This document shows, in pieces, positions 21,363 to 32,340 of a stretch of DNA of 64,000 nucleotides. Positions within the stretch are counted from its first letter, which is position 1. Each line of letters starts with the position of its first letter. The translations under genes and the position numbers were made by a program. The notes under the pieces are model-generated. The model made no database searches, had not been told where the DNA came from, and saw only the letters and a program-made list of their open reading frames with translations. This DNA is from Ichthyophis bannanicus (lineage: Eukaryota; Chordata; Amphibia; Gymnophiona; Ichthyophiidae): assembly GCA_033557465.1 (NCBI GenBank), contig CM066040.1, positions 324,092,297 through 324,156,296 on the forward strand. Reading direction: 5' to 3'.

Positions 21363-22600
21363 TGTCTTGAAGGACTAGAAAAAGGGACTGTTACTTCTTG
21401 AGAGAAATCTGCAACTGTGAGTATATACTTCTGGTAATTTTCTAAAAGGAATTCTTTGTATTAAAGCTAATAAATCTGTGAACCCACTATTTTTTGTTAA
21501 ATCAGTCAGGGCCTAGTAGCAGCAGTTTAAGTTTAAATTAAAACACAGAGGAGAACTTTCTGGTTACATTTCATACCCAGCAGAGAGCTTGTAGTTTAAA
21601 TTTAATAGTCACTCAGGGCCTAGTAACTGCAAAGTACTTTTAGTTTAAATTTAAAACACAGAAGAGAGCTTTCTGGTTACATTTGGAACCCAGCAGAGAG
21701 CTTGTAGTCCAAATTTAATAGTCACTCAGGGCCTAGCATCAGCAAAGTACTTTTAGCTTAAATTTAAAACACAGAAGAGAGCTTTCTGGTTAAATTTAGA
21801 ACCCAGCAGAGAGCTTGTAGTTTAAATTTCATAAGAAGTTAGAGCCTAGCAGCAGCTAAGAGCTATAATTTAAATCAAATCCGAATTTAGCTTAGCACAA
21901 AAGGCAAAACAGGGTCTGTACTCTTTGAGCAACAAATAAAGTCTTCTAGAGACCTTTACAAAGAGGCCTTCTACCTAGGGGGCAAGAGACCTGTGAAATT
22001 TTTTCAATAGGTGTTAACACCAGGTGGCAGATCAAAAGGCCTTTTTGAAAGACTCCTCCTATCCAAGCAAGGACTGTTAATTACCCAGGAAGTTGGTCAC
22101 AGCTTACCTCGGCAGCACAGGAATAAATAGCTCAACCAGAGCTCTGTGATCCTCTGTCTTGAAGGACTAGAAAAAGGGACTGTTACTTCTGGAGAGAGAT
22201 CTGCAACTGTGAGTATATACTTCTGGTAATTTTCTAAAAGGAATTCTTTGTATTAAAGCTAATTAATCTGTGAACCCACTATTTTTTGTTGAATCAGTCA
22301 GGGCCTAGTAGCAGCAGTTTAAGTTTAAATTTAAAACACAGAGGAGAACTTTCTGGTTACATTTCATACCCAGCAGAGAGCTTGTAGTTTAAATTTAATA
22401 GTCACTCAGGGCCTAGCATCAGCAAAGTACTTTTAGCTTAAATTTAAAACACAGAAGAGAGCTTTCTGGTTAAATTTAGAACCCAGCAGAGAGCTTGTAG
22501 TTTAAATTTCATAAGACATTAGAGCCTAGCAGCAGCTAAGAGCTATAATTTAAATCAAATCAGAATATAGCTTACCTCAGCAGCATAAGACAGGGTACTG
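21363..22600 (+). repeat. CR1 5' UTR tandem monomers
   Basis: The segment beginning TGTCTTGAAGGACTAG occurs at 21363 and again at 22155, a period of 792 bases; the second unit is partial (to about 22600). Inside each unit a ~107-114-base subrepeat recurs, marked by TCAGGGCCTAG or AGAGCCTAG: starts near 21506, 21613, 21726 and 21840 in unit 1, and 22296, 22405 and 22519 in unit 2. Tandem 5' UTR units upstream of ORF1 suggest a promoter made of monomers, as in rodent L1; the promoter role is an inference. Confidence 0.85.
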
Positions 22601-22888
22601 TGTAGCAGCCCTCTTTTAATAAGTGTTATTTCCCTCCCTCCCTCCCCACCCCTACCCACCCCTGGGATAATCGTAGCTTTATAGGTACTTACACATCTCA
22701 AAAGACAGGAGGTGCTCTCAGGTGAAGCTCATTACCCAAATCAGTCATACACTAAGGACCTGAGATTAGTTAAGCTTCAGGTGAACAAGGTATATTACAC
22801 GTATTAGGTACAGTTTTATTAGTATAAATATCCATAGCAACCCTTAGTAAGTAAATAACTTAGATCTAAACACAAACTTATAACTAAG

Positions 22889-23809
22889 ATGCAGACAGCA
22901 GTCCAGCAGCGGGATGGGGGCTTTCCAGTCTTTTGCATTGAGTGTCACATGTATGATTTTCTCCCAGTTGGTGAGAGGTCTTACGTGTGCACTAGGTGCA
23001 AGGAGCTCTTTGCTCTCAGGGAACGAGTCCGTTCTCTAGAGGCTAAAGTAGCAGACCTGGAAAGCATAAGACAGACAGAGAGGTACATAGATGAGACCTA
23101 CAGGGATATAGTCCTGAAGTCCCACCTCCAGTCTGGCAGCATCCCTGTTGCCATGGAGGAGAGAGGTCATGTGACAGGAGAGCATCACCCTGGTGTGGCA
23201 GGAAGTGATCCTGTAACTAGGACCTGTCCTCCAGGTGATGTAAAACCCTCTCGCACCGAGGAAGTTTCTCCAGGGCCATGTGCCCATGAGGGAAGGGTTA
23301 GGACAGCCGTTATAGTTGGTGATTCGATCATTAAGCATGTAGATAGCTGGGTGGCTGGTGGACGTGAGGATCGCCTGGTAATATGCCTGCCTGGTGCGAA
23401 GGTAGCGGACCTCACGCGCCACCTAGACAAGGTCTTAGATAGTGCTGGGGAGGAGTCTGCTGTCTTGGTACAAGTCGGGACCAATGACATAGGAAAATGT
23501 GGTAGGGAGGTTCAGGAGGCTAAATTTAGGCTTTTAGGTAGGAAGTTGAAATCCAGAACTTCCAGGGTAGCATTCTCCGAAATGCTTCCTGTTCCACGCG
23601 CAGGACCCAAAAGGCAGGCAGAGCTCCGGAGTCTCAATGCGTGGATGAGACAATGGTGCAGAGATGAGGGTTTTGGATTTGTTAGGAACTGGGGAACATT
23701 CTGGGGAAAGGAGGGGCTCTTCCGAAGGAATGGGCTTCACCTTAACCGGGATGGAACCAGGCTGCTGGCATTATCCTTTAAAAAGGAGATAGAGCAGCTT
23801 TTAAACTAG
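22889..23809 (+). CDS. CR1 ORF1 protein with zinc motif and SGNH esterase domain
   Basis: Intact 306-codon frame. Residues 16-37 hold two CxxC pairs (CIEC at 16-19, CTRC at 34-37), a zinc-binding motif like that of other CR1 ORF1 proteins. A charged helix follows (about 38-75, likely coiled coil). From residue 138 on it is an SGNH/GDSL hydrolase: VGDS with Ser146, LPGA with Gly170, VGTND with Asn199, and GLHLN with His284. The usual Asp three residues before the His is Asn281 here. CR1 ORF1 esterases are thought to act with RNA/membrane in retrotransposition; the substrate is unknown. ORF2 begins about 35 bases after the stop in another frame. Striking: no stop in ORF1 while ORF2 of the same copy has at least four lesions. 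Confidence 0.92.
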   Translation: MQTAVQQRDGGFPVFCIECHMYDFLPVGERSYVCTRCKELFALRERVRSLEAKVADLESIRQTERYIDETYRDIVLKSHLQSGSIPVAMEERGHVTGEHHPGVAGSDPVTRTCPPGDVKPSRTEEVSPGPCAHEGRVRTAVIVGDSIIKHVDSWVAGGREDRLVICLPGAKVADLTRHLDKVLDSAGEESAVLVQVGTNDIGKCGREVQEAKFRLLGRKLKSRTSRVAFSEMLPVPRAGPKRQAELRSLNAWMRQWCRDEGFGFVRNWGTFWGKEGLFRRNGLHLNRDGTRLLALSFKKEIEQLLN

Positions 23810-23844
23810 ATATTAGGGGAAAGCCGACAGTCGCCCAAGAGCGG

Positions 23845-26803
23845 ATGGTTCGGAAGAATGTATCTTTGAAGGATACTTCCAAAAGCAGAGAGGTTCCACA
23901 AAAGAGCAAAGTAGCCCAAATGCCCTTAAGTATGGAGCAGACAGAGCTTAAAGATCCCAAATTACCCATGTCTAACAATAGCCAAATTAATATGAATAAA
24001 ATACATTCTCTAAAATGCTTGTATGCAAATGCTAGAAGTCTAAAAAATAAGATGGGAGAGTTAGAATATATAGCACTAAATGAAAGCTTAGATATGATTG
24101 GAATATCAGAGACATGGTGGAAGGAGGACAACCAGTGGGACACTGTGATACCTGGGTACAAACTATATCGTAATGATAGAGCTGATCAAATTGGTGGAGG
24201 GGTTGCTCTCTATGTTAGAGAGGGCATTGAGTCAGAAAGGATTAAAGTTTTGCAGGAAACAAAATCTGCTGTAGAATCTATATGGATTGAAATTCCATGT
24301 AAAAGGGGAAAGGCAATGGCAGTGGGGGTGTACTATTGAGCGCCTTGCCAGAATGACCAAATGGATGATGAAATGCTCAAAGAAATCAAGGAAGCTAACA
24401 AAAGTTACAGCGCAGTAATAATAATGGGTGATTTCAACTACCCCGGTATCGACTGGGTCAGTGTCACGGCAGGACATACTAGGGAGATAAAGTTCCTAGA
24501 TGAAATAAATGACTGTTTCTTGGAGCAGCTGATTTATGAACCAACCAGAGGGGAAGCCATATTAGACCTAGTCCTTAGTGGAACACCAGATCTAGTGCAA
24601 GAGATAAGGTTGTTGGGGCCACTTGGCAATAGTGATCATAGCATGATCGCCTTTGATTTAATTAGTGGAGGAGGGATAGTAAGGAAATCCACAGTACTAC
24701 CTTTTAACTTTCGAAAGGGAGACTATGATAAAATGAGGAAAACAGTTAAGAAAAAAATAAAAGGAGCAGTTGCAAAGGTTAAAGACGTACATCAGGCTTG
24801 GCTGTTGTTGAAAAATACTATCTTGGAAGCCCAGACCAGCTGTATTCCACGCTTTAAGAAAAGTGGAAGGAAGTCCAAAAAACTGCCAGCATGGTTTAAA
24901 GGTGAGGTCAGAGAGGCTGTTGTTGCCAAAAAAGCATCTTTCAGGAAATGAAAAAAAGAGCCAAACGACGAAACCTGGAAGCAGCACAAGCACTGGCAAG
25001 TCAAATGCAAGGCATTGATAAGGGAGGCAAAGGGAGAATTTGAGAAGAAGCTTGCTGCGGAAGCAAAAACGCAAAGTAAAGACCTTTTCAAGTACATTCG
25101 TAGCAAAAAACCTGTGAGAGAGTCAGTTGGTCCATTAGATGATAAAGGGGTTAAAGGAGCACTAAGAGGCAACAAGGCGATAGCGGAGAGATTGAATGAA
25201 TTCTTTGCTTCAGTCTTTACTGAGGAAGATGTAGGGATGTTACCCATGACTGAAGTGGTATTTAAAGGAAGAACTGAAGGAAATATCGATACATCGGGAA
25301 GATGTATTACAACTATTAGATAAACTGAAGAGTAGCAAATCACCTGGGCCGGATGGTATACATCCAAGGGTGTTGAAAGAACTGAAATATGAGATTGCAG
25401 ACCTGCTATTAGTAATCTGTGAACTATCATTAAAATCATCCCTAATACCTGAAGATTGAAGGATTGCCAATGTAACACCAATTTTTAAAAAGGGTTCCAG
25501 GGGTGATCTGGGAAACTACAGACCGGTAAGCCTGACATCAGTACCGGGAAAAATGGTAGAAACCATCATAAAGAATAAAATTACTCAGCATGTAGATAGT
25601 CATGACCTAATGAGAGACAGCCAACATGGCTTTAGACAAGGAAGATCTTGTCTTACTAATCTGTTATGTTTTTCTGAAGGAGTGAATAATCAGGTGGATA
25701 AAGGTGAGTCGATTGATATTGTGTATCTGGACTTTCAGAAAGCCTTTGACAAAGTCCCTCATCAGAGACTTTTGGCAAAACTAGAGAGTCATGGGATAGG
25801 AGGCAGTGTACTATTGTGGATCAGGAACTGGTTAAAAGATAGAAAGCAGAGGGTAGGGCTAAATGGCCAATTTTCCCAATGGAGAAAGGTGAATAGTGGT
25901 GTACCCCAGGGATCTGTGCTGGGTCCGCTGCTTTTTGACATATTCATAAATGACCTGGAAAGTGGAATAACGAGTGAGGTTATCAAATTTGCAGATGACA
26001 CAAAACTATTTAAAGTTGTTAAAACCCAAGAGGATTGTGGAAAATTGCAAGAGGATCTTGACAAATTGGAAGACTGGGCATCAAAATGGCAGATGAAATT
26101 TAATGTGGACAAGTGCAAGGTTATGCACCTAGGGAAGAACAACCCAAACTATGGTTACACGATGCAAGGTTCCACATTAGGAACCACCAGCCAGGAAAAA
26201 GATTTAGGCGTCATTGTGGATACCATGTTAAAACCCTCGGCCCAGTGTGCAGCGGCGGCCAAGAGAGCAAATAGAATGCTAGGTATGATAAGGAAAGGAA
26301 TGGAAAATAAAATGAAAGATATTATAATGCCTCTATATCGTTCCATGGTGAGACCGCACCTTGAATATTGTGTGCAATTCTGGTCGCCGTATCTTAAAAA
26401 GGATATAGCGATTTTAGAAAATGTTCAGAGAAGAGCCACCAAAATGGTAAAGGGGATGGAAGGATACTCCTATGAAGAAAGGCTAAAAAGGTTAGGGCTC
26501 TTTAACCTGGAAAAGAGACGGCTGAGGGGAGATATGATAGAAGTCTATAAATTAATGAATGGAGTGGAACGGGTAAACGTAGATCGATTGTTTACCTTAT
26601 CAGAATATAGAAAGACTAGGGGACATGCAATGAAGCTACAGGGTAAACTATTTAAGACTAATAAAAGAAAATATTTTTTCACTCAACGTGTAATCAAACT
26701 CTGGAATTTGTTACCGGAGGATGTAGTAAAGGCTGTTAGTGTAGCTGGGTTTAAAAAAGGTTTGGACAAGTTCCTGGAGGAAAGGTCCATAAACCATTAT
26801 TAA
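23845..26803 (+). pseudogene. CR1 ORF2 endonuclease / reverse transcriptase
   Basis: Endonuclease of the APE type: KCLYANARSLKNKM near 24016, GISETWW (catalytic Glu) near 24100, MGDFNYPGIDW near 24424 and SDHSMIAF near 24630. RT: SPGPDGIHPRVLKEL near 25340, [15 protein letters not shown] near 25520, [15 protein letters not shown] near 25620, [14 protein letters not shown] near 25725, [14 protein letters not shown] near 25895 and KFADDTKLF (Asp pair) near 25985. The C-terminus has [18 protein letters not shown]. Lesions relative to the copy at 35132: TGA at 24337 (from CGA), TGA at 24949 (from TGG), a 5-base deletion near 25266 and TGA at 25457 (from TGG). These are mostly C-to-T or G-to-A type changes. 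From 25553 on 416 codons are open. Confidence 0.93.
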
Positions 26804-27345
26804 GAACGGACCCAGGATATCAATGCTTGAACCAATGCAAGCAGTGTGGAACCTGTGTCCCTTGGGGAAACTGCTAGGTACGTATGACCTAGATTGGCCA
26901 CTGTTGGAAACAGAATACTGGGCTTGATGGACCTTGGTCTGACCCAGTATGGCATATCTGATGTTCTTATGTTCTTATACAGGGCAGCCGAGCTTCCAAT
27001 GAAGGGTCCGGTCACGGCCCATAGGGTCAGGACCATGGCGGCATCAGTGGCTCATTTGCGCTCTGTTCCTTTGGCAGACATCTGTCGGGCCGCCACCTGG
27101 TCTTTGAGTCAGACTTTTGCAGCCCATTACTGCCTTGACAGGGAGTCCCGGCGGGACAGTGCCTTTGGCCAGGCTGTATTCCGTAACCTTTTGGAGGTCT
27201 AGGCAACTCCTGCCCACTGACCCTTCTGTGTTCAGGCTACCGGAGTGCTATTCCATTAGTTTATATTGCCCTTGCGGCTGCTTGCAGATCTCATAGAGGA
27301 AGCCTTTTTTAGCTATGAATTCTTGGTAGCCTATAGCTGGGGAGT

Positions 27346-27444
27346 CCCATATGTGAGGACTGACTTCCTGCTTGTTCCCGGAGAAAGCGTAGTTACTCAT
27401 CTGTAACAGGTGTTCTCTGGGGACAGCAGGACTCAATCCTCACA
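27346..27444. repeat. DIRS-C internal complementary region
   Basis: Reverse complement of the left end (GACTGACTTCCTGCTTGTTC) joined at GGAGAA|AGCGTAG to the reverse complement of the right end (GTTACTCATCTGTAACAGG, then CTGGGGACAGCAGG). It predicts the intact left end of DIRS-C, which is damaged in this copy. Confidence 0.85.
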
Positions 27445-27712
27445 ACCCTCCCTCCTCCCCTTGGAGTTATAGTCCTATTATTTTTATACTTTGTTCTTTT
27501 TGCCGTCTTTTTAGCTATGTCGTTTAACTGAGCAAGATGGCACCCTTGGGTGGGAAGGGGACCGCGCATGCGTGATGGCAACTCCCAAAGGCTTTCTTTG
27601 AAAGCTGGGAATTTGCTCCGCACAAGGACTCCGTCAGCGCCAACGTCATCCATATGTAAGGACTGATTCCTGCTGTTCCCAGAGAACACCTGTTACAGGT
27701 GAGTAACTACGC

Positions 27713-28089
27713 GTCACAATGCACACCCCGCCTACCCAAAAGGGTATATCGTGGTTACTTTTTTAGGTTTTAGGGCCTGATTTATTAAGACTTTCTTCTC
27801 ATTTTTTATGGTAAGAAAATGTAATAAATCAAGCCCCACTCCTCCTCCCTCTCCCACCAGCCCCAATGATCCTTTGTGTGTGTGTGATGCTTCACTTTCC
27901 AATGCTTGCACTCTTCCTCCCCCCCCCCAGCACTCCAACCCTTCTCCTGCTGTCCCTCCTCCACCCCCATTTCCCTTCCCAGACAATCTCCCCTTCTCTC
28001 TCCTCCCTTGCACTCACTCCCCTTCCCTCCATTTCCCCGCTTTCTCTCTTAAATAAAACCTGCTGCCCCTTTAAAATTTCTTCAGCCTC
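27713..28089. repeat. ~378-bp direct repeat, right copy (flanks DIRS-C)
   Basis: Begins with GTCACAATGCACACC directly after the last base of DIRS-C and runs to the TTAAAATTTCTTCAGCC end. It matches 15850-16227 over its whole length, including the hairpin, the poly-C tract (about 27919) and AATAAA near 28052. After 28089 the sequence continues into unique DNA. Confidence 0.85.
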
Positions 28090-28403
28090 TGTACTTTGTT
28101 TTTTTTGCAGGCTTCGGGGAATGCCGGTCTCTGCTGCGATCTTGCAGCACTTCTGCCCCCAGAACGTGGAATCCCTGCGGGCAGAAGTGCTGCAAAAGGC
28201 CACGATCGCAGCTGAGTCACTTCTGCCTGTGGGAGATGGGATCTCCGTGGGCAGACAACACTGATACAACTTTTAGATTCTTAACCTTCCAGGGACAAGA
28301 GAATACCTACTGTACCTGAATGTAACTCGCTTTGAGCTATCACTGAAAAAGACATGAGCTAAATCCAGAATCATTTCCCCTTCTTGTCTCTTATTCTGTG
28401 CTG
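28090..28403. repeat. Inverted repeat and SINE/L2-like 3' tail; no gene
   Basis: An imperfect inverted repeat lies at 28133-28216: CTGCTGCGATCTTGCAGCAC on the left pairs with GTGCTGCAAAAGGCCACGATCGCAGC-type sequence on the right, with GCACTTCTGCCC and GGGCAGAAGTGC as the inner arms. From about 28296 to 28375, AATACCTACTGTACCTGAAT and the following TGAGCTAAATCC match the tail of the SINE at 63393-63610, so a truncated SINE or LINE tail is present. No coding frame is convincing. Confidence 0.6.
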
Positions 28404-28417
28404 TTAAAGCACTTTTC
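28404..28417. repeat. Target-site duplication, left copy, of L1/Tx1-like element
   Basis: TTAAAGCACTTTTC, identical to 43672-43685. It is followed directly by a poly-T stretch (poly-A tail of the minus-strand element). The pair brackets the whole 28418-43671 block. Confidence 0.85.
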
Positions 28418-28559
28418 TTTTTTTTTTCTTTTTGTGTCTTTATTTTTGTAACAAATTTTTAACAGTATATCCAAGGCACTCATTGAAGTCCTCCTCTTAT
28501 CTTGAGGAGCGACAAAACCATTAGCAACATCAAACAAAGACTTCACCCAATTCCCTCAT

Positions 28560-28612
28560 CCCTCCCATCCTCCTTTCCTCCACCCCCTTCCCTCCCCCCC
28601 CCCCCCCCCGAA
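28560..28612. repeat. CT-rich tract and poly-C run
   Basis: CCTCCTTTCC-type sequence leading to an uninterrupted C run of about 17 bases ending near 28607, in the 3' UTR of the minus-strand L1/Tx1-like element (G-rich on its RNA strand). Confidence 0.7.
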
Positions 28613-28856
28613 AGGTCAATAAGTTCTTAAATTGTCCAATAGAGGTTTCCAGGGCTTATGGAAGGTGTCTGCCTTTTCTCTAGAGCGCTATTAATCACTC
28701 CATGGTGATCACCTTCCAGAGTCTTCGTATCCATGCCTCCAACTCTGGAGGTTGTTGTTGTTTCCAGTTTCAAGCTACCTTACAACGGGCCACAATGATA
28801 CACATCTGTATAGGGCGGCACCACTGAAAGTGGTAGGATCCATTCCCACCTTTACA

Positions 28857-31800
28857 TTAAAGATAACTTGTATCTGCCCTCCGAATCTTTTCCCAATAGT
28901 TTATCCTAGGACATTCCCACCAAATATGGAATAGGGTACCCAACCCCCCACAGCCCTGCCAACAGTGGTCTGAGGCCGTCGTGAACATTTTCTTCAGCCT
29001 CATTGGAGTATAGTACCAGCGTATCATCAGCTTATATGCATTTTCCTTAATGGTCATGCACATTGCAGATCGTGCTACTCCCATGAATACATGAATACTA
29101 ACTGCCAGTCACTCTCCTCCCAACTAACACCCACAGTCTTTCCCATGTCCGCTTGTATGTAAATTCTCCCTCACCCCCACAGATGTGCAGGCTAGCGTAC
29201 AGAAGGCAGATTAACCCTCTAGACCCATGGTAGCTCCGCCACAGAGCCTCCAAATCATTAAACCCATCCTCATAGACAAGCCGACATTTTCCCTGTTTAA
29301 GGAAGTGAGCAACCTGCATGAAGGCAAAATAATCTTTGGCCCGCAGTGAGTACTGCTCTTTGGGCTCTGCAAATGACTTTACCCCCACCCCCAGTATCAA
29401 GAAATTTGTCATAGATGTCCAATCCCTGAGTCGTCCAATGCTTAAATATTCTCTCCCTCCATGAGCAAAAATCTAAGGTCTCTCTTATGGGGGCCAGTGT
29501 TGAAAAGGCTTGGTTGGGAGACACCCTCCTCCGACCCCACTGCCACTCTATTCATAGGAGGCAAATATAGGGGTTCTCTGTCCATCCCGTCTCAGCACCC
29601 CTCATTCCAACCACAGAAGATGGTATAGCTCATGGCCCAACACCCAGTGTTGCTCAAGAGTCCAGAACTGTTTCATACTCCCGTGTGCTCGCCACTCCAT
29701 TCCCTGCCGCATTTGGGCGGCCAAATAGCACCAACATCTCTGGCATCCCCAAATCCTACCCTGTGTCTCGTAGCATAAAACACTCTTCATGCAATGCGCG
29801 GCTGTCGATGCCTCTATGCAAAAAAAAATAACTTGCGTTGAAGGCATCGCAGCTCCAACTGGGGGACCCAGACCGGCAGAACCTGAAAAAGTAGAGTAAT
29901 CGAGGGAGAATCGTCATTTTTATGGCCACTATCCGACCTAACCACAAAATGTCCTCCTTATTCCACTTCTCTAGTTCCTTCCCTATTTGTATCAACAAAG
30001 TAGGATAATTAACCGCATAGATCCGCTCAGGGGTCTTAGTAATTCGAATTCCCAAATACTTAAGCAAATTAGTGATCCACAGAAAGGAGTAGTGCTCCAC
30101 AGAAAGGTATAGTGCTCCTGCAACTGCCGAACCAAAGTTTCTGGTAAGTTAATGCTCAGCGCCTCCATTTTTGCCAGATTAATTTTAAATCCTGAGAGGG
30201 CCCCAAAATGCTCCAACTCTTGAAGGAGCTCCAGCAGAGTCAGCAGAGGACAGATCACAAAAAGCAGAATATCATCTGCGAATAAAGCAATTTTATGCTC
30301 CTCTTGCCCTATTCTCACCCTTGCTACATCCCCTTTACCGCACAATTTCTGTGCCAGGGGATCCATAACCAGTGCAAAAAGGATGGGGGAAAGAGGGACA
30401 TCCCTGTCGCGTCCCCCGACTCGAAGGGAAAAAATCAGAAAAGCGTCTATTTATGTTCACTGTATCTTCCGGATCCGTATACAAAGCATGGATCCACGCC
30501 AACAAACTGGGGCGTACTCCCACTTTCCACAGGACCACAAACATATAATCCCACTCCACCCTATCAAACGCTTTCTCAGCATCAATTGTGAGAAGCATCA
30601 TATCTTGCATCTCCTTCCATGGCGACCAAAGCACAGGGCGTACTCTCCTGATATTATCTCCTGGACTACATCCTTGAACAAACCCAGTCTGGTCTGGCTG
30701 TACCAGAGTAGGCAATACCACTCCCAGGTGGGTAGCCAAGATTTTTGCCAAAATCTTCCCATCAGTATTCAACAGCAAAATAGGGTGGTACGACCCACAC
30801 AAAGTGGATTCTCGTCCGGGTTTAGCAATAACCGAGATAGCTGCTTGTTGCATCGAGGGTGCCAGCTGATCCCCCAGCACCCCATTAAACAGCCGCTCCA
30901 GCAAGGGGATAAGTGAAGATGCCATAGCCTTGTAAAAGCTCACCAGCAGGCCATCCAACCTTAGTGCCTTATGTGGGGCTAAGCCTTTAATAACCATGCC
31001 AATCTCCTCTGCACTAATCGATCTATCTAATGCTGCCCAATCACCCTCTAAATATTCATCATCGTCCGTCTCTGCGATCTCCCTTTCCTGACCGTACAAG
31101 TCTTGATAATATTGGAAAAAAATTTTCTTGTATCTCTGCACTCCAAAAAAGAAGCTGGGCTCCCTGTCCCTTAATCTTCACAATAGTGGAGCGTTTTTCC
31201 TGCTCCCGCAATTTGCGGGCCAGTAATGTAATTGCACTATTGTTAAATTCGTAATAATACTAATTCATCCTCTGTAGCTGATAACGAATCATATCAGCTA
31301 GTTCCATATGGGTCCTTTCCAATTGGGCCTAGATCTTTCTCCACTACCCTCCCCAGTAAACTTTCCACCCGAGCCTGCTTGTCACATTTCTTTCAAGCCG
31401 CCCATTGAAGTAATTTCCCCCTAAGAACTACCTTTAAACCATCCCATAACACTCCCAATGCGATCTCCACTGTATCATTGAACCTTACATATTCCACAAT
31501 GGCTTCCTCCAGACTGCGCACTTCGTCTTTATCTCAGAGCAGACTTTCATTAAGGTGCCAAAATGTGCTCCCTTCCCTATCCGTGGCTCCCTCGAACTCC
31601 ACCCACAGTGGGACATGATCATTCCAAGTGATGGGTTCAATCACTACCCTCCTAACTGACTTGAGTCTAATCCCATTTCCCCAGCAGGAAATCTATATGA
31701 CTGTAGCTCTCATGCACTGCGGAATAGTAAGTATAGTCCCTCTCGTGTGGGTGCATCTGATGCCACAGGTTGTAAAGCCATACTGTTTAATCGCCCCCCG

Positions 31801-32340
31801 TATCCCTTGCCAGTCCCATTGGATCCCCGCTTGCCCATATCTACTCCCCAAGACCGATGCAAGAGTGGATTAAGCATCTCGTTGAAGTCCCCCCTCCCCG
31901 ACCAGTAGAGACCCGTGAATCCGGCCTCCCAACCAAGCTGACAACTGATTCCAAAACATCTCTGATGTCTCACTGGGCCCATAAGTATTCAGGAAAGTAA
32001 CCAGTCACCCTGTATTTCTCCCCACACCAATAGTACCCTTCCAGCCATCCCTTTATCTACTCACCCTAGCTGGAAGGGGACATCCCCTCTAATCAGAGTC
32101 GCTACCCCTGCCTTCTTATGTTTCCCTTCAGCATTAAAATAATAGTGGGTATAAGCTCCATGTCGCAAAAGCTCCATGTCGCAAAAGCCTCTTGTCCTTT
32201 GGGAGCAGATGTGTCTCTTGCAGGAGAAAGACCTGCCACTGCCAGCTCTGCACATCCCGAAATAAAGATTTGCACTTCTGTGGTGTATTAAGGCCCTGGA
32301 CATTTAGTGTTCCTACTCTAATAGTAGCCATCCTTCCCAC
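28857..32340 (-). pseudogene. L1/Tx1-like ORF2 endonuclease / RT, broken
   Basis: Minus-strand frames in order: endonuclease start MATIRVGTLNVQGLNT (near 32330) and VFLLQETHL (catalytic Glu, near 32230). RT at 31141-30335: LAPHKALRLDGLLVSFYKA, ISVIAKPGRE, QTGFVQGCSPGDNIRR, TIDAEKAFDRVEWDYMF, and RGTRQGCPSFP. Then IALFADDILLF (Asp pair, near 30290). The C-terminal Cys motif CWQGCGG..GTLFHIWWECP (near 28970-28920) is typical of L1-clade ORF2. At least eight frame breaks or stops. Two small tandem duplications lie within it (about 30078-30117 and 32155-32187). Non-functional. Confidence 0.85.

Larger units (their letters stand above)
21354..26978 (+). mobile_element. Full-length CR1 LINE with 5' UTR monomers
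   Basis: A complete CR1: repeated 5' UTR (21354-22888), ORF1 with esterase domain, ORF2 with endonuclease and RT, 3' UTR, and tail of ATGTTCTTATG units ending at 26978. It is the only copy in the window with a 5' end; the others (1176, 5849, 32869, 35132) are truncated. It is inserted in the recombinase gene of DIRS-C with a possible 5-bp target duplication, ACAGG. ORF2 has several disabling changes, so it is not active itself. Confidence 0.93.
20542..27202 (+). pseudogene. DIRS-C tyrosine recombinase, split by CR1
   Basis: First part, 20542-21353: LRRPSTRWAYTLKWRRF near 20592, LGQLTKLPFEPMATC near 20900 and TSARRVSELQALV (Arg I) near 20985-21025, with stops and frameshifts between. Second part, 26984-27202: GPVTAHRVRTMAAS (His and Arg II) near 27010, FAAHYCLDRES with the nucleophile Tyr near 27120, stop TAG at 27200. 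The 5.6-kb CR1 lies between; ACAGG is found on both sides of it (21349-21353 and 26979-26983). Gene neighbours are the RT upstream and the internal complementary region downstream. Confidence 0.85.
16228..27712 (+). mobile_element. DIRS-C retrotransposon, split by full-length CR1
   Basis: A third DIRS subfamily. Left inverted terminus about 16228-16367, right about 27526-27712 (GGAAGGGGACCGCGCATGCG at 27553 pairs with the copy near 16330). The internal complementary region at 27346-27444 predicts a left end of TTCTCCGGGAACAAG that is absent, so about 15 terminal bases are lost at the left. The recombinase gene is split by a CR1 (21354-26978), and an L2 tail sits in the RT gene (18849-19028). 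Genes carry many stops. Confidence 0.88.

Noticed and set aside
21363..22600. Possible LTR pair because of the 792-bp repeat
   Set aside because: The copies are directly adjacent and upstream of CR1 ORF1, with no TG...CA ends, primer site or polypurine tract; they fit 5' UTR monomers.
26894..27202. 102-codon frame joining CR1 3' tail to the DIRS-C recombinase C-terminus
   Set aside because: It is a chance read-through across the CR1/DIRS junction; the first 30 codons are CR1 3' UTR. The rest is the recombinase pseudogene already listed.
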